This document shows, in pieces, positions 1-6,075 of a stretch of DNA of 6,075 nucleotides. The notes under the pieces are model-generated. The model was not told where the DNA came from. It was given only the letters and a program-made list of their open reading frames with translations, and searched no databases. The first letter of the stretch is position 1; the number at the start of each line of letters is the position of its first letter. The stretch is from an uncultured Bacteroides sp. (GTDB lineage: Bacteria > Bacteroidota > Bacteroidia > Bacteroidales > Bacteroidaceae). Made by a program: the position numbers and the translations under genes. The stretch lies in assembly GCA_900546355.1 (NCBI GenBank), contig URCM01000140.1:1-6075 (forward strand). Direction: 5' to 3'.

Positions 1-163
1 GTTCATTGGGGGTGATACCGAATTTCTTGCTACCACCCGTTTGTTCAAAATGGAAAGAAGTAGGCTCTACGATGATTTTCAGCTCCTTTTTATCGTCAGA
101 GCAAGCTGTCATCAGAAATAGAACCAGGCTGGTTAATAAGGTTTTCTTGAAGATTTGTGTCAT
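1..163 (-). CDS. Lipoprotein with N-terminal BACON-like domain (3' part cut off by window edge)
   Basis: Seen: an open frame begins at the ATG at 163-161 and runs off the left edge after 54 codons. It opens MTQIFKKTLL, then a hydrophobic stretch and lipobox LMTAC, so the mature N-terminus is Cys21. SDDKKE follows; acidic residues here act as a surface-export signal in Bacteroidota. Residues 28-54 include VEPTSFHFEQTGGSKKFGI, which resembles the first strands of a BACON domain (a P-x-x-x-x-F then T-G-G pattern). Known: BACON domains often form the N-terminal spacer of surface glycoside hydrolases in these bacteria, including the GH5 xyloglucanase BoGH5A. Inferred: as the fourth gene of the cluster it may be the surface endo-enzyme, but no catalytic residue is in view and a non-enzymatic binding protein is equally possible. 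No in-frame ATG lies just upstream and there is no Shine-Dalgarno motif, which is normal here. The lipoprotein call is strong, the BACON call moderate, the enzyme role unproven. Confidence 0.8.
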   Translation of the reverse strand, partial: MTQIFKKTLLTSLVLFLMTACSDDKKELKIIVEPTSFHFEQTGGSKKFGITPNE

Positions 164-293
164 GGTATCGGTAAAATTTCGTTTTAATAATTTCGGTGTA
201 TTTATTTTTAGACGCTGATTCAATTGAATCAGCGTCTAAGAGTTTAAAAGAAGGTGTCACTTTGTGTAATCCTGTGCCAGAATTTAATTCAAA
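164..293 (-). other. 130-bp AT-rich intergenic spacer without a recognisable promoter
   Basis: This gap is about three times wider than the other two in the cluster. Besides the palindrome it is AT-rich and non-coding. Read on the minus strand, I looked for the Bacteroides promoter pattern (TAnnTTTG near -7 with TTTG near -33) and saw no convincing match, and there is no Shine-Dalgarno motif before the ATG at 163. It is most simply an internal operon spacer, though a weak or unusual promoter cannot be excluded by eye. Confidence 0.6.
208..239. repeat. Perfect 32-bp palindrome between the SGBP-like and BACON-type lipoprotein genes
   Basis: The sequence is its own reverse complement from 208 to 239, centred between 223 and 224, with core half-site GACGCTGATTCAA. 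As RNA it would fold into a stem of about 14 bp with an AAUU loop. In the operon's direction the stem is followed by an A-rich stretch (AAATAAATACACC), not a U-tract, so it is not a standard intrinsic terminator. It starts 54 bases past the stop codon of the upstream gene and ends 44 bases before the next ATG. Possible roles are a transcript-stabilising or processing hairpin, a partial attenuator, or a dimeric protein's binding site. Only one copy is visible. The palindrome is certain; its role is not. Confidence 0.9.
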
Positions 294-1751
294 TTATTGT
301 ATCTTGACAACTCGGAAATTATCAAAATACATTTCGATGTTGTATGGACCGTTTTCGCTGGGGTTTGTCATCTGGAGTGCCAACTCGTCACCGTCACGTT
401 TTTGGAACTCGCCCCAAGTGGTTTCGTCTACCAGTTCGGAGAGCGGAATGCTGCACTGCATCCATTGGCCTACTTCGGTTTTTCCGGTGAAGTCGCTCAC
501 CGGACGATAGTTCGTGTAGTTGTGAGCCTCATTCCCTTTGAGGTAGATGCGGAATACAGGACCTTCGCCATATTCCACTGCCACGAAGCATTCGAACTGC
601 AAAGCCAGTTCGGAAGTCGGTGTATCGGTAGGCAGGAAGGCTGTGTCAATGCCCCATACGGCACCGTTCTGCAATTGGCCCCACCAGTAATTCCATGCTG
701 AAAGTTCCCCTGATATGCTGTAGCATTTACCATCCGAGAAGAAAGGAGCTGCTGTACCGTCGGCAGTGACGGGTACAGCTTGCCCGCCCCAGGAGAACCA
801 ACCGATGTTGTCATAGTTCAATACTATATTCTCCAAAGGATAGAAGCCCGGAACTTCGGCAGTACCGCCCATTGTGGTAATGGCGAGTGAGCAAGTGCCT
901 TGCGGTGCACGCGGCATGGTAAAGGTAAGCATATCGTTAGCTTCGCTTACGGTAACAGTAGAGAGATCTACCGAGCGATTGCCCATTGTGATGGAGGCGA
1001 TATCCATAAAATTCTGTCCCAGTACGGTAACTGTGGTACCCGTGATAGGCATCATGGAGCTTACCTTGCTGATACTTGGTGGGAGGGCTGTGCGACGGAA
1101 GGGAGTAAATGCGGATGCGGTATAGCACTCCACTACCAGACTGCCTTCATCAATCAGGCCTGCGGGAGCATTGAATGATATTTCGTCAAAGTTCTTGTTT
1201 ACCGTGTAGTCCGTTACTTCTACCGAAACAGGTGCATTGGTGATGTCGTCCACGGCAGTGGTGAAATAAACGCGCTGAATTTCGTAGAAGTTACCGCCCA
1301 CGATGCGCAGAGGCGTGCCCGTCTCCACGGGGAAGGTTGTGGCTACACGGGTGATGTAGGGTGCGGGCGAGAGTACATGCATGGAGTACGTGGCAATGCC
1401 GTGCGAGGTCTCGATACGCAGTTCGCCTTTCAGTTCGGGGTTGGCACCCGTCAGTTGCAATTCGCCGGGGATAGTGAGGATGAGACTGGTGGAAGTGCCG
1501 TAGTTGCTATTGAACGAAACTTCTTGTTCGTTGATGAACACTTTCCGCACATCATTCAGATTTTCGCCGATGACTACAATCATGGTGCCCGGATTTACAT
1601 CGGTGAACGTACTGTCGGCCTTCTCTGGGTCGACAAGACGGATGTGGTGGATTACGGGAACACCGCCGCCCTCGTCATCGTTGCAGGCGGTGAAAAGGTT
1701 GCATGCCAACAGGATGGTGAGCAACACAAAAGGAAAATGTATATATTTCAT
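294..1751 (-). CDS. SGBP-B-like surface glycan-binding lipoprotein with TIG repeats
   Basis: A 485-residue outer-surface lipoprotein predicted to bind the polysaccharide targeted by this locus. Seen: signal peptide MKYIHFPFVLLTILLACNLF followed by TAC, giving acylated Cys23, then NDDEGGG (acidic export signal and flexible start). Three TIG/IPT-like beta-sandwich repeats follow at about 33-126, 128-221 and 222-304, marked by GENLNDV (62-68), GGNFYEI (152-158) and GQNFMDI (245-251). The C-terminal domain (about 308-485) is rich in aromatics: W318, W321, W353, Y355, W356, W357, W366 and W430. Known: this plan matches the SGBP-B family, where the TIG repeats act as a spacer and the C-terminal domain binds glycan, as in the B. 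ovatus xyloglucan locus. Start choice: the frame is open back to an ATG at 1799, but that start overlaps the end of the SusD-like gene and puts 16 polar residues before the signal peptide, so 1751 is preferred. It lies 40 bases after the SusD-like stop. Family confidence is high; ligand unknown. Confidence 0.92.
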   Translation of the reverse strand: MKYIHFPFVLLTILLACNLFTACNDDEGGGVPVIHHIRLVDPEKADSTFTDVNPGTMIVVIGENLNDVRKVFINEQEVSFNSNYGTSTSLILTIPGELQLTGANPELKGELRIETSHGIATYSMHVLSPAPYITRVATTFPVETGTPLRIVGGNFYEIQRVYFTTAVDDITNAPVSVEVTDYTVNKNFDEISFNAPAGLIDEGSLVVECYTASAFTPFRRTALPPSISKVSSMMPITGTTVTVLGQNFMDIASITMGNRSVDLSTVTVSEANDMLTFTMPRAPQGTCSLAITTMGGTAEVPGFYPLENIVLNYDNIGWFSWGGQAVPVTADGTAAPFFSDGKCYSISGELSAWNYWWGQLQNGAVWGIDTAFLPTDTPTSELALQFECFVAVEYGEGPVFRIYLKGNEAHNYTNYRPVSDFTGKTEVGQWMQCSIPLSELVDETTWGEFQKRDGDELALQMTNPSENGPYNIEMYFDNFRVVKIQ

Positions 1752-1791
1752 ATTAAAGTCGTTATTTGAGATAATGAATGTATAACTTGGT

Positions 1792-3414
1792 TTATTCACT
1801 GAATTCGTATGCTACCGGTTCTTCGTTCAGTAGCGGATTCTGGATGACATCGCTTTCCGGATAAGGCATCAGGATGTTGCCGTGGTGGATTTCGATGTTC
1901 TCGCCCGGTTCCTGCCAATTTTCTATGCCTTCGAGGAAAGTGTCGCCTTCTTTCTTGCCGAAGTGGAGGTAACCGTCTTCGTCTTTCACGATGAGGTCTA
2001 CTGTGTAGCCGCGGTGTTGGTTCTGGAAGTAATTCAGCATGTAGTCGGGTTTCCAGTGATACCACGATACCATGTCATACCAGTTACAATACTCCATCGA
2101 GAACTCTACGCGGCGTTCGCGAATGATGTCTTCGAAGGTTACGCGTTCCTTGCGGGGGATACGTGCACGGTCGCGCACCTGGTTCAATGCTTCCAGGCCG
2201 GGACCACCGGCCAGTTCTTCGCTGTTGCCCAGACAAGCTTCGGCATAGGTCAGGTAAACATCGGCAAGGCGTAGGATGTAGGTGTTGAGCGGAGAGTTCA
2301 TGGACTGGATATAACCGTCGTTGTCGTCGTCCGGACCGCCCGGTACACCTTTTTTAATGCAAGAGGTGGCGCCGTCGTAAGTATAACCACCGTCGGCAAT
2401 GCAGATGTATGAATAGTATGTACCCGGTGTGCAGAAGGTGGCGTTGCGGCGGATAGTGTCGCCCAACTCATATTGCTGGAGCATATCTATACTTGCCTGA
2501 TAGCTGCTCCATACGTTTACACCGCCGGTCATCTTGCTGTTGCCGGCGAGGTCGGCAAGCAGAGTGTTGCATACGCCCCAATCACCCAGTGGCACCCACT
2601 GCATGGCAATGAGCGATTCGGGATTGTTGTTGTGCTTATACTTGAAGAGGTCTTCATAGTTTTCGTAAAGGCTGATGCCGCTGTTGTTTATCACGTCGGC
2701 GGCCAGTTCCTTGGCTTTCTCCAGGTCGGCGTTGTCGCGTGTGCCTCCTTTCCAGCCTGAGCGGGCGAGGTAGACTTTGGCAAGCATGCCTTTTGCACCC
2801 CATGCGTTGACACGTCCTTTGGCGGTTGCCACTTCAGGAAGATTCTCGACTGCATAAGTGAGGTCACGAATAACGAGTTCCAGCACATCTTCTTCGCGGT
2901 GGAGCGGTTGCATGGGATTGGCAACCACTTTGTCGTTGTCTTCGATGATGATAACCGGTCCCCAGAGGCGAACCATGTAGAAGTAGGCACAAGCACGCAT
3001 CAGGCGGGCTTCGGCAATGGCTGTGCGCTTGGCACGTTCGCTTACGCTGTTGCTACATTTGGTCTGCACATCACTGATAACTGCATTGGCCATTGTAATG
3101 ACCGAGTAGAAACCTGTCCATGCATTGGCAAGGTTTTCGCTCAGGGCTGTCACCTTGAAGTTGGTGAACTCGGGAGCTCCCCAGCGACTGAAGTTATCGT
3201 TGGCACGGTTACTGCCCAGCGGCACGATGGCGCGGGAGTTGAGGTCGAACCATGCACGGTTGTAAAGCGGTGCAGTGGCTTGTTCGAGTGCATCGTCGGA
3301 AGTGTAGTATGTCACATCTACGTAGTTTCCTTCGGGAGCACGTTCCAAAAATGAGTCGCTGCATGCCGTAAGCAGAAGGAGCGATGATATAAGGGTTAGA
3401 AATCTGTGTTTCAT
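1792..3414 (-). CDS. SusD/RagB-family outer-membrane lipoprotein (SGBP-A-like)
   Basis: A complete 540-residue glycan-binding lid for the adjacent SusC-like transporter, of usual family length. Seen: signal peptide MKHRFLTLISSLLLLTAC with lipidated Cys18, then SDSFLE. The N-terminal SusD region includes YYTSDDALEQA (36-46), and the helical TPR-like core includes AEARLMRACAYFYMVRLWGP (134-153), a hallmark of the family. The C-terminal hallmark LNQVRDRARIP (410-420) is followed by IIRERRVEF (430-438) and the NWYDMV segment. Trp78, Trp279 and Trp302 could form the ligand platform. PDDDNDG (361-367) resembles a small calcium-binding loop. Known: SusD proteins pair with SusC barrels and hinge open to load oligosaccharides. 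Context: the gene begins 43 bases after the SusC-like stop, with an AT-rich leader lacking a Shine-Dalgarno motif, and precedes the SGBP-B-like gene by 40 bases, so the three are probably co-transcribed. Family assignment is very secure; substrate is inferred only. Confidence 0.97.
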   Translation of the reverse strand: MKHRFLTLISSLLLLTACSDSFLERAPEGNYVDVTYYTSDDALEQATAPLYNRAWFDLNSRAIVPLGSNRANDNFSRWGAPEFTNFKVTALSENLANAWTGFYSVITMANAVISDVQTKCSNSVSERAKRTAIAEARLMRACAYFYMVRLWGPVIIIEDNDKVVANPMQPLHREEDVLELVIRDLTYAVENLPEVATAKGRVNAWGAKGMLAKVYLARSGWKGGTRDNADLEKAKELAADVINNSGISLYENYEDLFKYKHNNNPESLIAMQWVPLGDWGVCNTLLADLAGNSKMTGGVNVWSSYQASIDMLQQYELGDTIRRNATFCTPGTYYSYICIADGGYTYDGATSCIKKGVPGGPDDDNDGYIQSMNSPLNTYILRLADVYLTYAEACLGNSEELAGGPGLEALNQVRDRARIPRKERVTFEDIIRERRVEFSMEYCNWYDMVSWYHWKPDYMLNYFQNQHRGYTVDLIVKDEDGYLHFGKKEGDTFLEGIENWQEPGENIEIHHGNILMPYPESDVIQNPLLNEEPVAYEFSE

Positions 3415-3457
3415 AACTATATTGAGATTTTAAATGATAAATGATTTGTCTGGCTCA

Positions 3458-6075
3458 TTAGAAATTGAAGTTAAGGCCAAATGTATAGATACGTTGCGAA
3501 GGATAGCGCGCATCGTCCACACCACGTAGCAATACATTGTAGTTCAAAGCGCCTATTTCGGGATCGTAGCCTTTGTAGCCTGTGATGGTACAGAGGTTCT
3601 GGATGTTGACGTAGAGGCGCAGATGGTCTATCTGCAAACGGCGCAACCATTTCTGTGGGAAGGTGTACCCCAGCGAGATGTTTTTTATGCGGAGGTAGGA
3701 AGCGTCTTCAACAAAGCGGTCGGAGATACGGTTGTTGTCGTTGGCGCTACTGGTAGTGATGCGTTGTACTTTGGCTGCATCGGCGTTGGCCACGTAAACA
3801 TTGGAAAGTACCTCGTCGCCCACTTCGGGGTCATGCATGGCGATTTGGGCAATGCCGGTAGCTTCTTTCAGCAGGTTGCTGTTACGCATGGGATCGGTGA
3901 AGGTGCGGCGAATCAGGTTGATAGCCTTGTTGCCCACCGAGCCGTTCAGGAAGATGTTGAGGTCAAATCCTTTATAAGAAAGGTAGTTGTTGAAGCCGAA
4001 CGTGAATTTGGGTGCCGGATTGCCGAGGAACGTGCGGTCTTTCTCATCAATTACACCGTTGTTGTCGCGGTCTTCATAGATGTAGTCACCTACCCAGATG
4101 CCCGATTTGCCGATGGTCTGGTCTTTCGGGATGGCTACTTGGATGCGGTTGCCCGTTTCGTCGAGCAGGAAGTTGCCGTCGGCACCTTTCTTGTAGAAAT
4201 CTCCTTCTTCCTTGAACATACCGATTACTTTATAGCCGTAGAACTGCCCGACCGGTTCGCCCACCATGGTGTAGGTCAGTGTTTCCGAACCGTTGATTCC
4301 CGAAATAGCGGATGATTCGGAGTAGAGCTTCGTCACTTCGTTGTGGTTGATGGAGAAGGTGAGTCCTGAGGTCCAGGTGAAATCACGTGTCTGGATGTTG
4401 TGCGTGTTCAGGGTAAATTCTACACCTTTGTTGGTCATGGCACCGGCATTGACCCACGGTGCACGAATCAGACCGCTTACGTAGGTAGGAAGAGAAGCTT
4501 GCATCAGCAGATTGTCCGTTTTCTTGTAATAAGCATCGGCGATGAACTCTATGCGGTTGTTGAAGAGGGCGAGGTCGAGTCCTACATTGAAGGAGTTTGT
4601 TTCTTCCCACTTCAGTTCACGATTAGGATAGTTGCCTGCATAGAAACCAGTACCCCAGATGGAGGCTGCCGAAGCCATGGTGACGCCGTAGGCATAGGAA
4701 CCCGCCCATTGGTTACCTACTACACCCCAACCCAGGCGGAGTTTCAGTGAGTTGATGGCTTCCACATCTTTGAGGAAAGCTTCGTTGTTGACTTTCCAAG
4801 CCAATGCTACCGAAGGGAACCAACCCCAACGACTTTCTTTGGCAAACGAAGACGAACCGTCGGCACGGAGCGTAGCGGTCAGCAAGTAGCGGTCGGCAAA
4901 GTTATAGTTCAGACGGCCGAAGTAAGACTCGATGGCGGATGAACCGCGTGAGCTGTTGGCTTTGGCGGTAGTGGCGTCTCCGGCATTCAATTCGTGAACC
5001 GAGTTGAAGAGGAAGTTGGTACGGCTTCCGTCCAAAGATTCCCAGTTGTTTTCTTGCGCTTCGTGACCGGCCATGACCGAAACGTTGTGCTTGCCGAAAG
5101 TACCATTGTAAGTAAGGTAGGTCTTCAAAGTCCAGTTACTTCCGTTACCTGCCGAGCGGCTTGCCGAAGATTGTTGTTTGAAGAATTCATAGTCGTAGGA
5201 AGGAGTGAACCGATAACCGGTGTTGTAGTTGTAGTTGGCTGCATACTCTGTGCGGAACACCAATCCTTTCCATAATTTGATGTCAGCAAAAGCATTGACG
5301 TAAACCTGTGTACTGCGGCTGTAGTTTTCGTTTTGGATAAGGTCGGAGAGGGGATTGGAGAAGTAAGTTCCATACATATTCTCCGTCTGCATACCGAAAC
5401 TTCCGTCCGGATTGCGGGCGGGTACCTCGGGAAGCTGGTTCAGGGCATTATAGATGGCACCCGAACCGTCTACGCTGTTGGTTTGTTTGGTACGTGCCAC
5501 TGAAGCACGCAAGCCGGTAGTGAGCCATTTGTTAATATCGTTGTCCATGTTGACACGGAAAGAGAAACGTTCGAAATCGGAACCGAACACGATACCGTCT
5601 TGTTGCAGGTAACCGCCCGATAAGGAGTATTTCATGTTTTGCGAACCGCCGGAAATGTTTATTTGATGGTTGTGCATCGGTGCTGTGCGGAAGATTTCGT
5701 CCTGCCAATTGGTTCCTTCACCAAGGAGTGTGGGATCTTTAAACTCCTCGCGTTCACCGAAACCGATTGTGGCAGCGCGGAGGTTCTGATAAACGGCATA
5801 TTCGGGAAGCGACAATGTTTTCAACTTCTTGGGAAGTTGCTGGAGGGCATAGTAACCTTCGTAGGAAACTTTGGTCTTGCCCGTTTCGCCCTGACGGGTA
5901 GTGATAAGTACCACACCATTGGAGGCGCGGCTACCGTAGATGGCAGTGGCAGAAGCGTCCTTCAAAACCTCCATAGATACGATGTCCGATGGGTTGATGG
6001 AACTGAGTACACTACTGTTACCGTTATTGTTACCCGATATGGCTACACCGTCGATGACGTAGAGCGGTTCGTTGC
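3458..6075 (-). CDS. SusC/RagA-type TonB-dependent outer-membrane transporter (5' end outside window)
   Basis: The oligosaccharide import barrel of the locus. The open frame enters from the right edge and gives 871 visible residues; numbers below count from that edge. Seen: TonB plug segment [12 protein letters not shown] (1-12), then [20 protein letters not shown] (26-45), [14 protein letters not shown] (46-59), the classic SusC plug signature. The rest is a 22-strand-type barrel with repeated aromatic strands, the SusC segment [20 protein letters not shown] (662-681) containing an EF-hand-like loop, then [25 protein letters not shown] near the end and the terminal strand LNFNF ending in Phe. 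Missing: signal peptide, N-terminal carboxypeptidase-like domain, TonB box and start codon, normally another 100-200 residues upstream. It ends in adjacent stops, TAA then TGA. The ATG at 5974 is internal to the plug and is not the real start. Known: such barrels pair with a SusD lid and use TonB-ExbBD energy. Promoter and regulator would lie to the right and are not visible. Confidence 0.97.
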   Translation of the reverse strand, partial: NEPLYVIDGVAISGNNNGNSSVLSSINPSDIVSMEVLKDASATAIYGSRASNGVVLITTRQGETGKTKVSYEGYYALQQLPKKLKTLSLPEYAVYQNLRAATIGFGEREEFKDPTLLGEGTNWQDEIFRTAPMHNHQINISGGSQNMKYSLSGGYLQQDGIVFGSDFERFSFRVNMDNDINKWLTTGLRASVARTKQTNSVDGSGAIYNALNQLPEVPARNPDGSFGMQTENMYGTYFSNPLSDLIQNENYSRSTQVYVNAFADIKLWKGLVFRTEYAANYNYNTGYRFTPSYDYEFFKQQSSASRSAGNGSNWTLKTYLTYNGTFGKHNVSVMAGHEAQENNWESLDGSRTNFLFNSVHELNAGDATTAKANSSRGSSAIESYFGRLNYNFADRYLLTATLRADGSSSFAKESRWGWFPSVALAWKVNNEAFLKDVEAINSLKLRLGWGVVGNQWAGSYAYGVTMASAASIWGTGFYAGNYPNRELKWEETNSFNVGLDLALFNNRIEFIADAYYKKTDNLLMQASLPTYVSGLIRAPWVNAGAMTNKGVEFTLNTHNIQTRDFTWTSGLTFSINHNEVTKLYSESSAISGINGSETLTYTMVGEPVGQFYGYKVIGMFKEEGDFYKKGADGNFLLDETGNRIQVAIPKDQTIGKSGIWVGDYIYEDRDNNGVIDEKDRTFLGNPAPKFTFGFNNYLSYKGFDLNIFLNGSVGNKAINLIRRTFTDPMRNSNLLKEATGIAQIAMHDPEVGDEVLSNVYVANADAAKVQRITTSSANDNNRISDRFVEDASYLRIKNISLGYTFPQKWLRRLQIDHLRLYVNIQNLCTITGYKGYDPEIGALNYNVLLRGVDDARYPSQRIYTFGLNFNF

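Noticed and set aside
208..239. Palindrome as a standard intrinsic terminator
   Set aside because: The stem is strong, but neither strand has the required U-run after it; the operon strand continues with A-rich sequence.
208..239. Palindrome as a recombination site of an invertible promoter or SusC shufflon
   Set aside because: No second copy is visible in the window, and there is no recombinase gene or duplicated SusC segment.
164..293. Internal promoter before the BACON-type lipoprotein
   Set aside because: No TAnnTTTG element with an upstream TTTG at suitable spacing could be found by eye on the minus strand.
6..510. Plus-strand open frames across the left end and intergenic spacer
   Set aside because: They oppose the BACON-type lipoprotein start and the 3' end of the SGBP-B-like gene, cross the palindrome, and their translations show no protein-family features.
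1752..1799. Upstream ATG at 1799 giving a 501-residue version of the SGBP-B-like protein
   Set aside because: It overlaps the end of the SusD-like gene and places 16 polar residues ahead of an otherwise complete lipoprotein signal peptide. The ATG at 1751 gives a normal signal and a normal gap.
1377..3354. Several plus-strand open frames of 95-151 codons opposite the SusD-like and SGBP-B-like genes
   Set aside because: All lie within strongly supported minus-strand genes, with no recognisable domain, signal peptide or neighbouring leader.
3623..4315. Plus-strand 230-codon open frame antisense to the SusC-like gene
   Set aside because: It is wholly inside a clear SusC coding region, has no family signature and reads as the reverse complement of conserved barrel codons.
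5972..5974. ATG at 5974 as start of the SusC-like gene
   Set aside because: The frame is open to the window edge, and the upstream residues (NEPLYVIDG and following) are conserved TonB plug sequence, so this methionine is internal.

Overview
The window looks like chromosomal DNA from a Bacteroidota bacterium, most likely a gut Bacteroides or close relative. All four genes are on the minus strand. In transcription order they are a SusC-type TonB-dependent transporter, a SusD-type lipoprotein, a TIG-repeat surface glycan-binding lipoprotein, and the first 54 codons of another lipoprotein that opens like a BACON domain. This is the core of a polysaccharide utilization locus (PUL). The short AT-rich gene leaders have no Shine-Dalgarno motif, and the lipoproteins carry acidic residues just after the lipobox cysteine; both fit this phylum.

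Layout, right to left: positions 6075-3458 hold the SusC-like gene, whose 5' end (signal peptide, N-terminal extension, TonB box, start of the plug) lies outside the window. After 43 bases comes the complete SusD-like gene (3414-1792). After 40 bases comes the complete SGBP-B-like gene (1751-294). A 130-base gap containing a perfect 32-bp palindrome (208-239) separates it from the BACON-type lipoprotein gene (163-1), which runs off the left edge. The two tight gaps point to one operon. The wider palindrome-containing gap may mark a change in transcript level or stability before the last gene.

Expected roles: the two surface lipoproteins capture a glycan, the SusD-like protein caps the SusC-like barrel, and the barrel imports oligosaccharides using TonB energy. 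The truncated lipoprotein is a candidate surface enzyme or a further binding protein. The substrate cannot be read directly. Three SusD-like tryptophans have the same spacing as the binding platform I remember from the Bacteroides ovatus xyloglucan protein SGBP-A. The third protein also has the TIG-plus-aromatic-C-terminal plan of SGBP-B. Together these suggest a beta-glucan-type ligand such as xyloglucan, mixed-linkage glucan or a related hemicellulose, but this is inference.

I found no RNA genes, CRISPR array, insertion sequence, PUL regulator or convincing promoter. Apart from the palindrome and the substrate hints, this is a well-organised but ordinary PUL core, and I see no evidence of a new kind of system.
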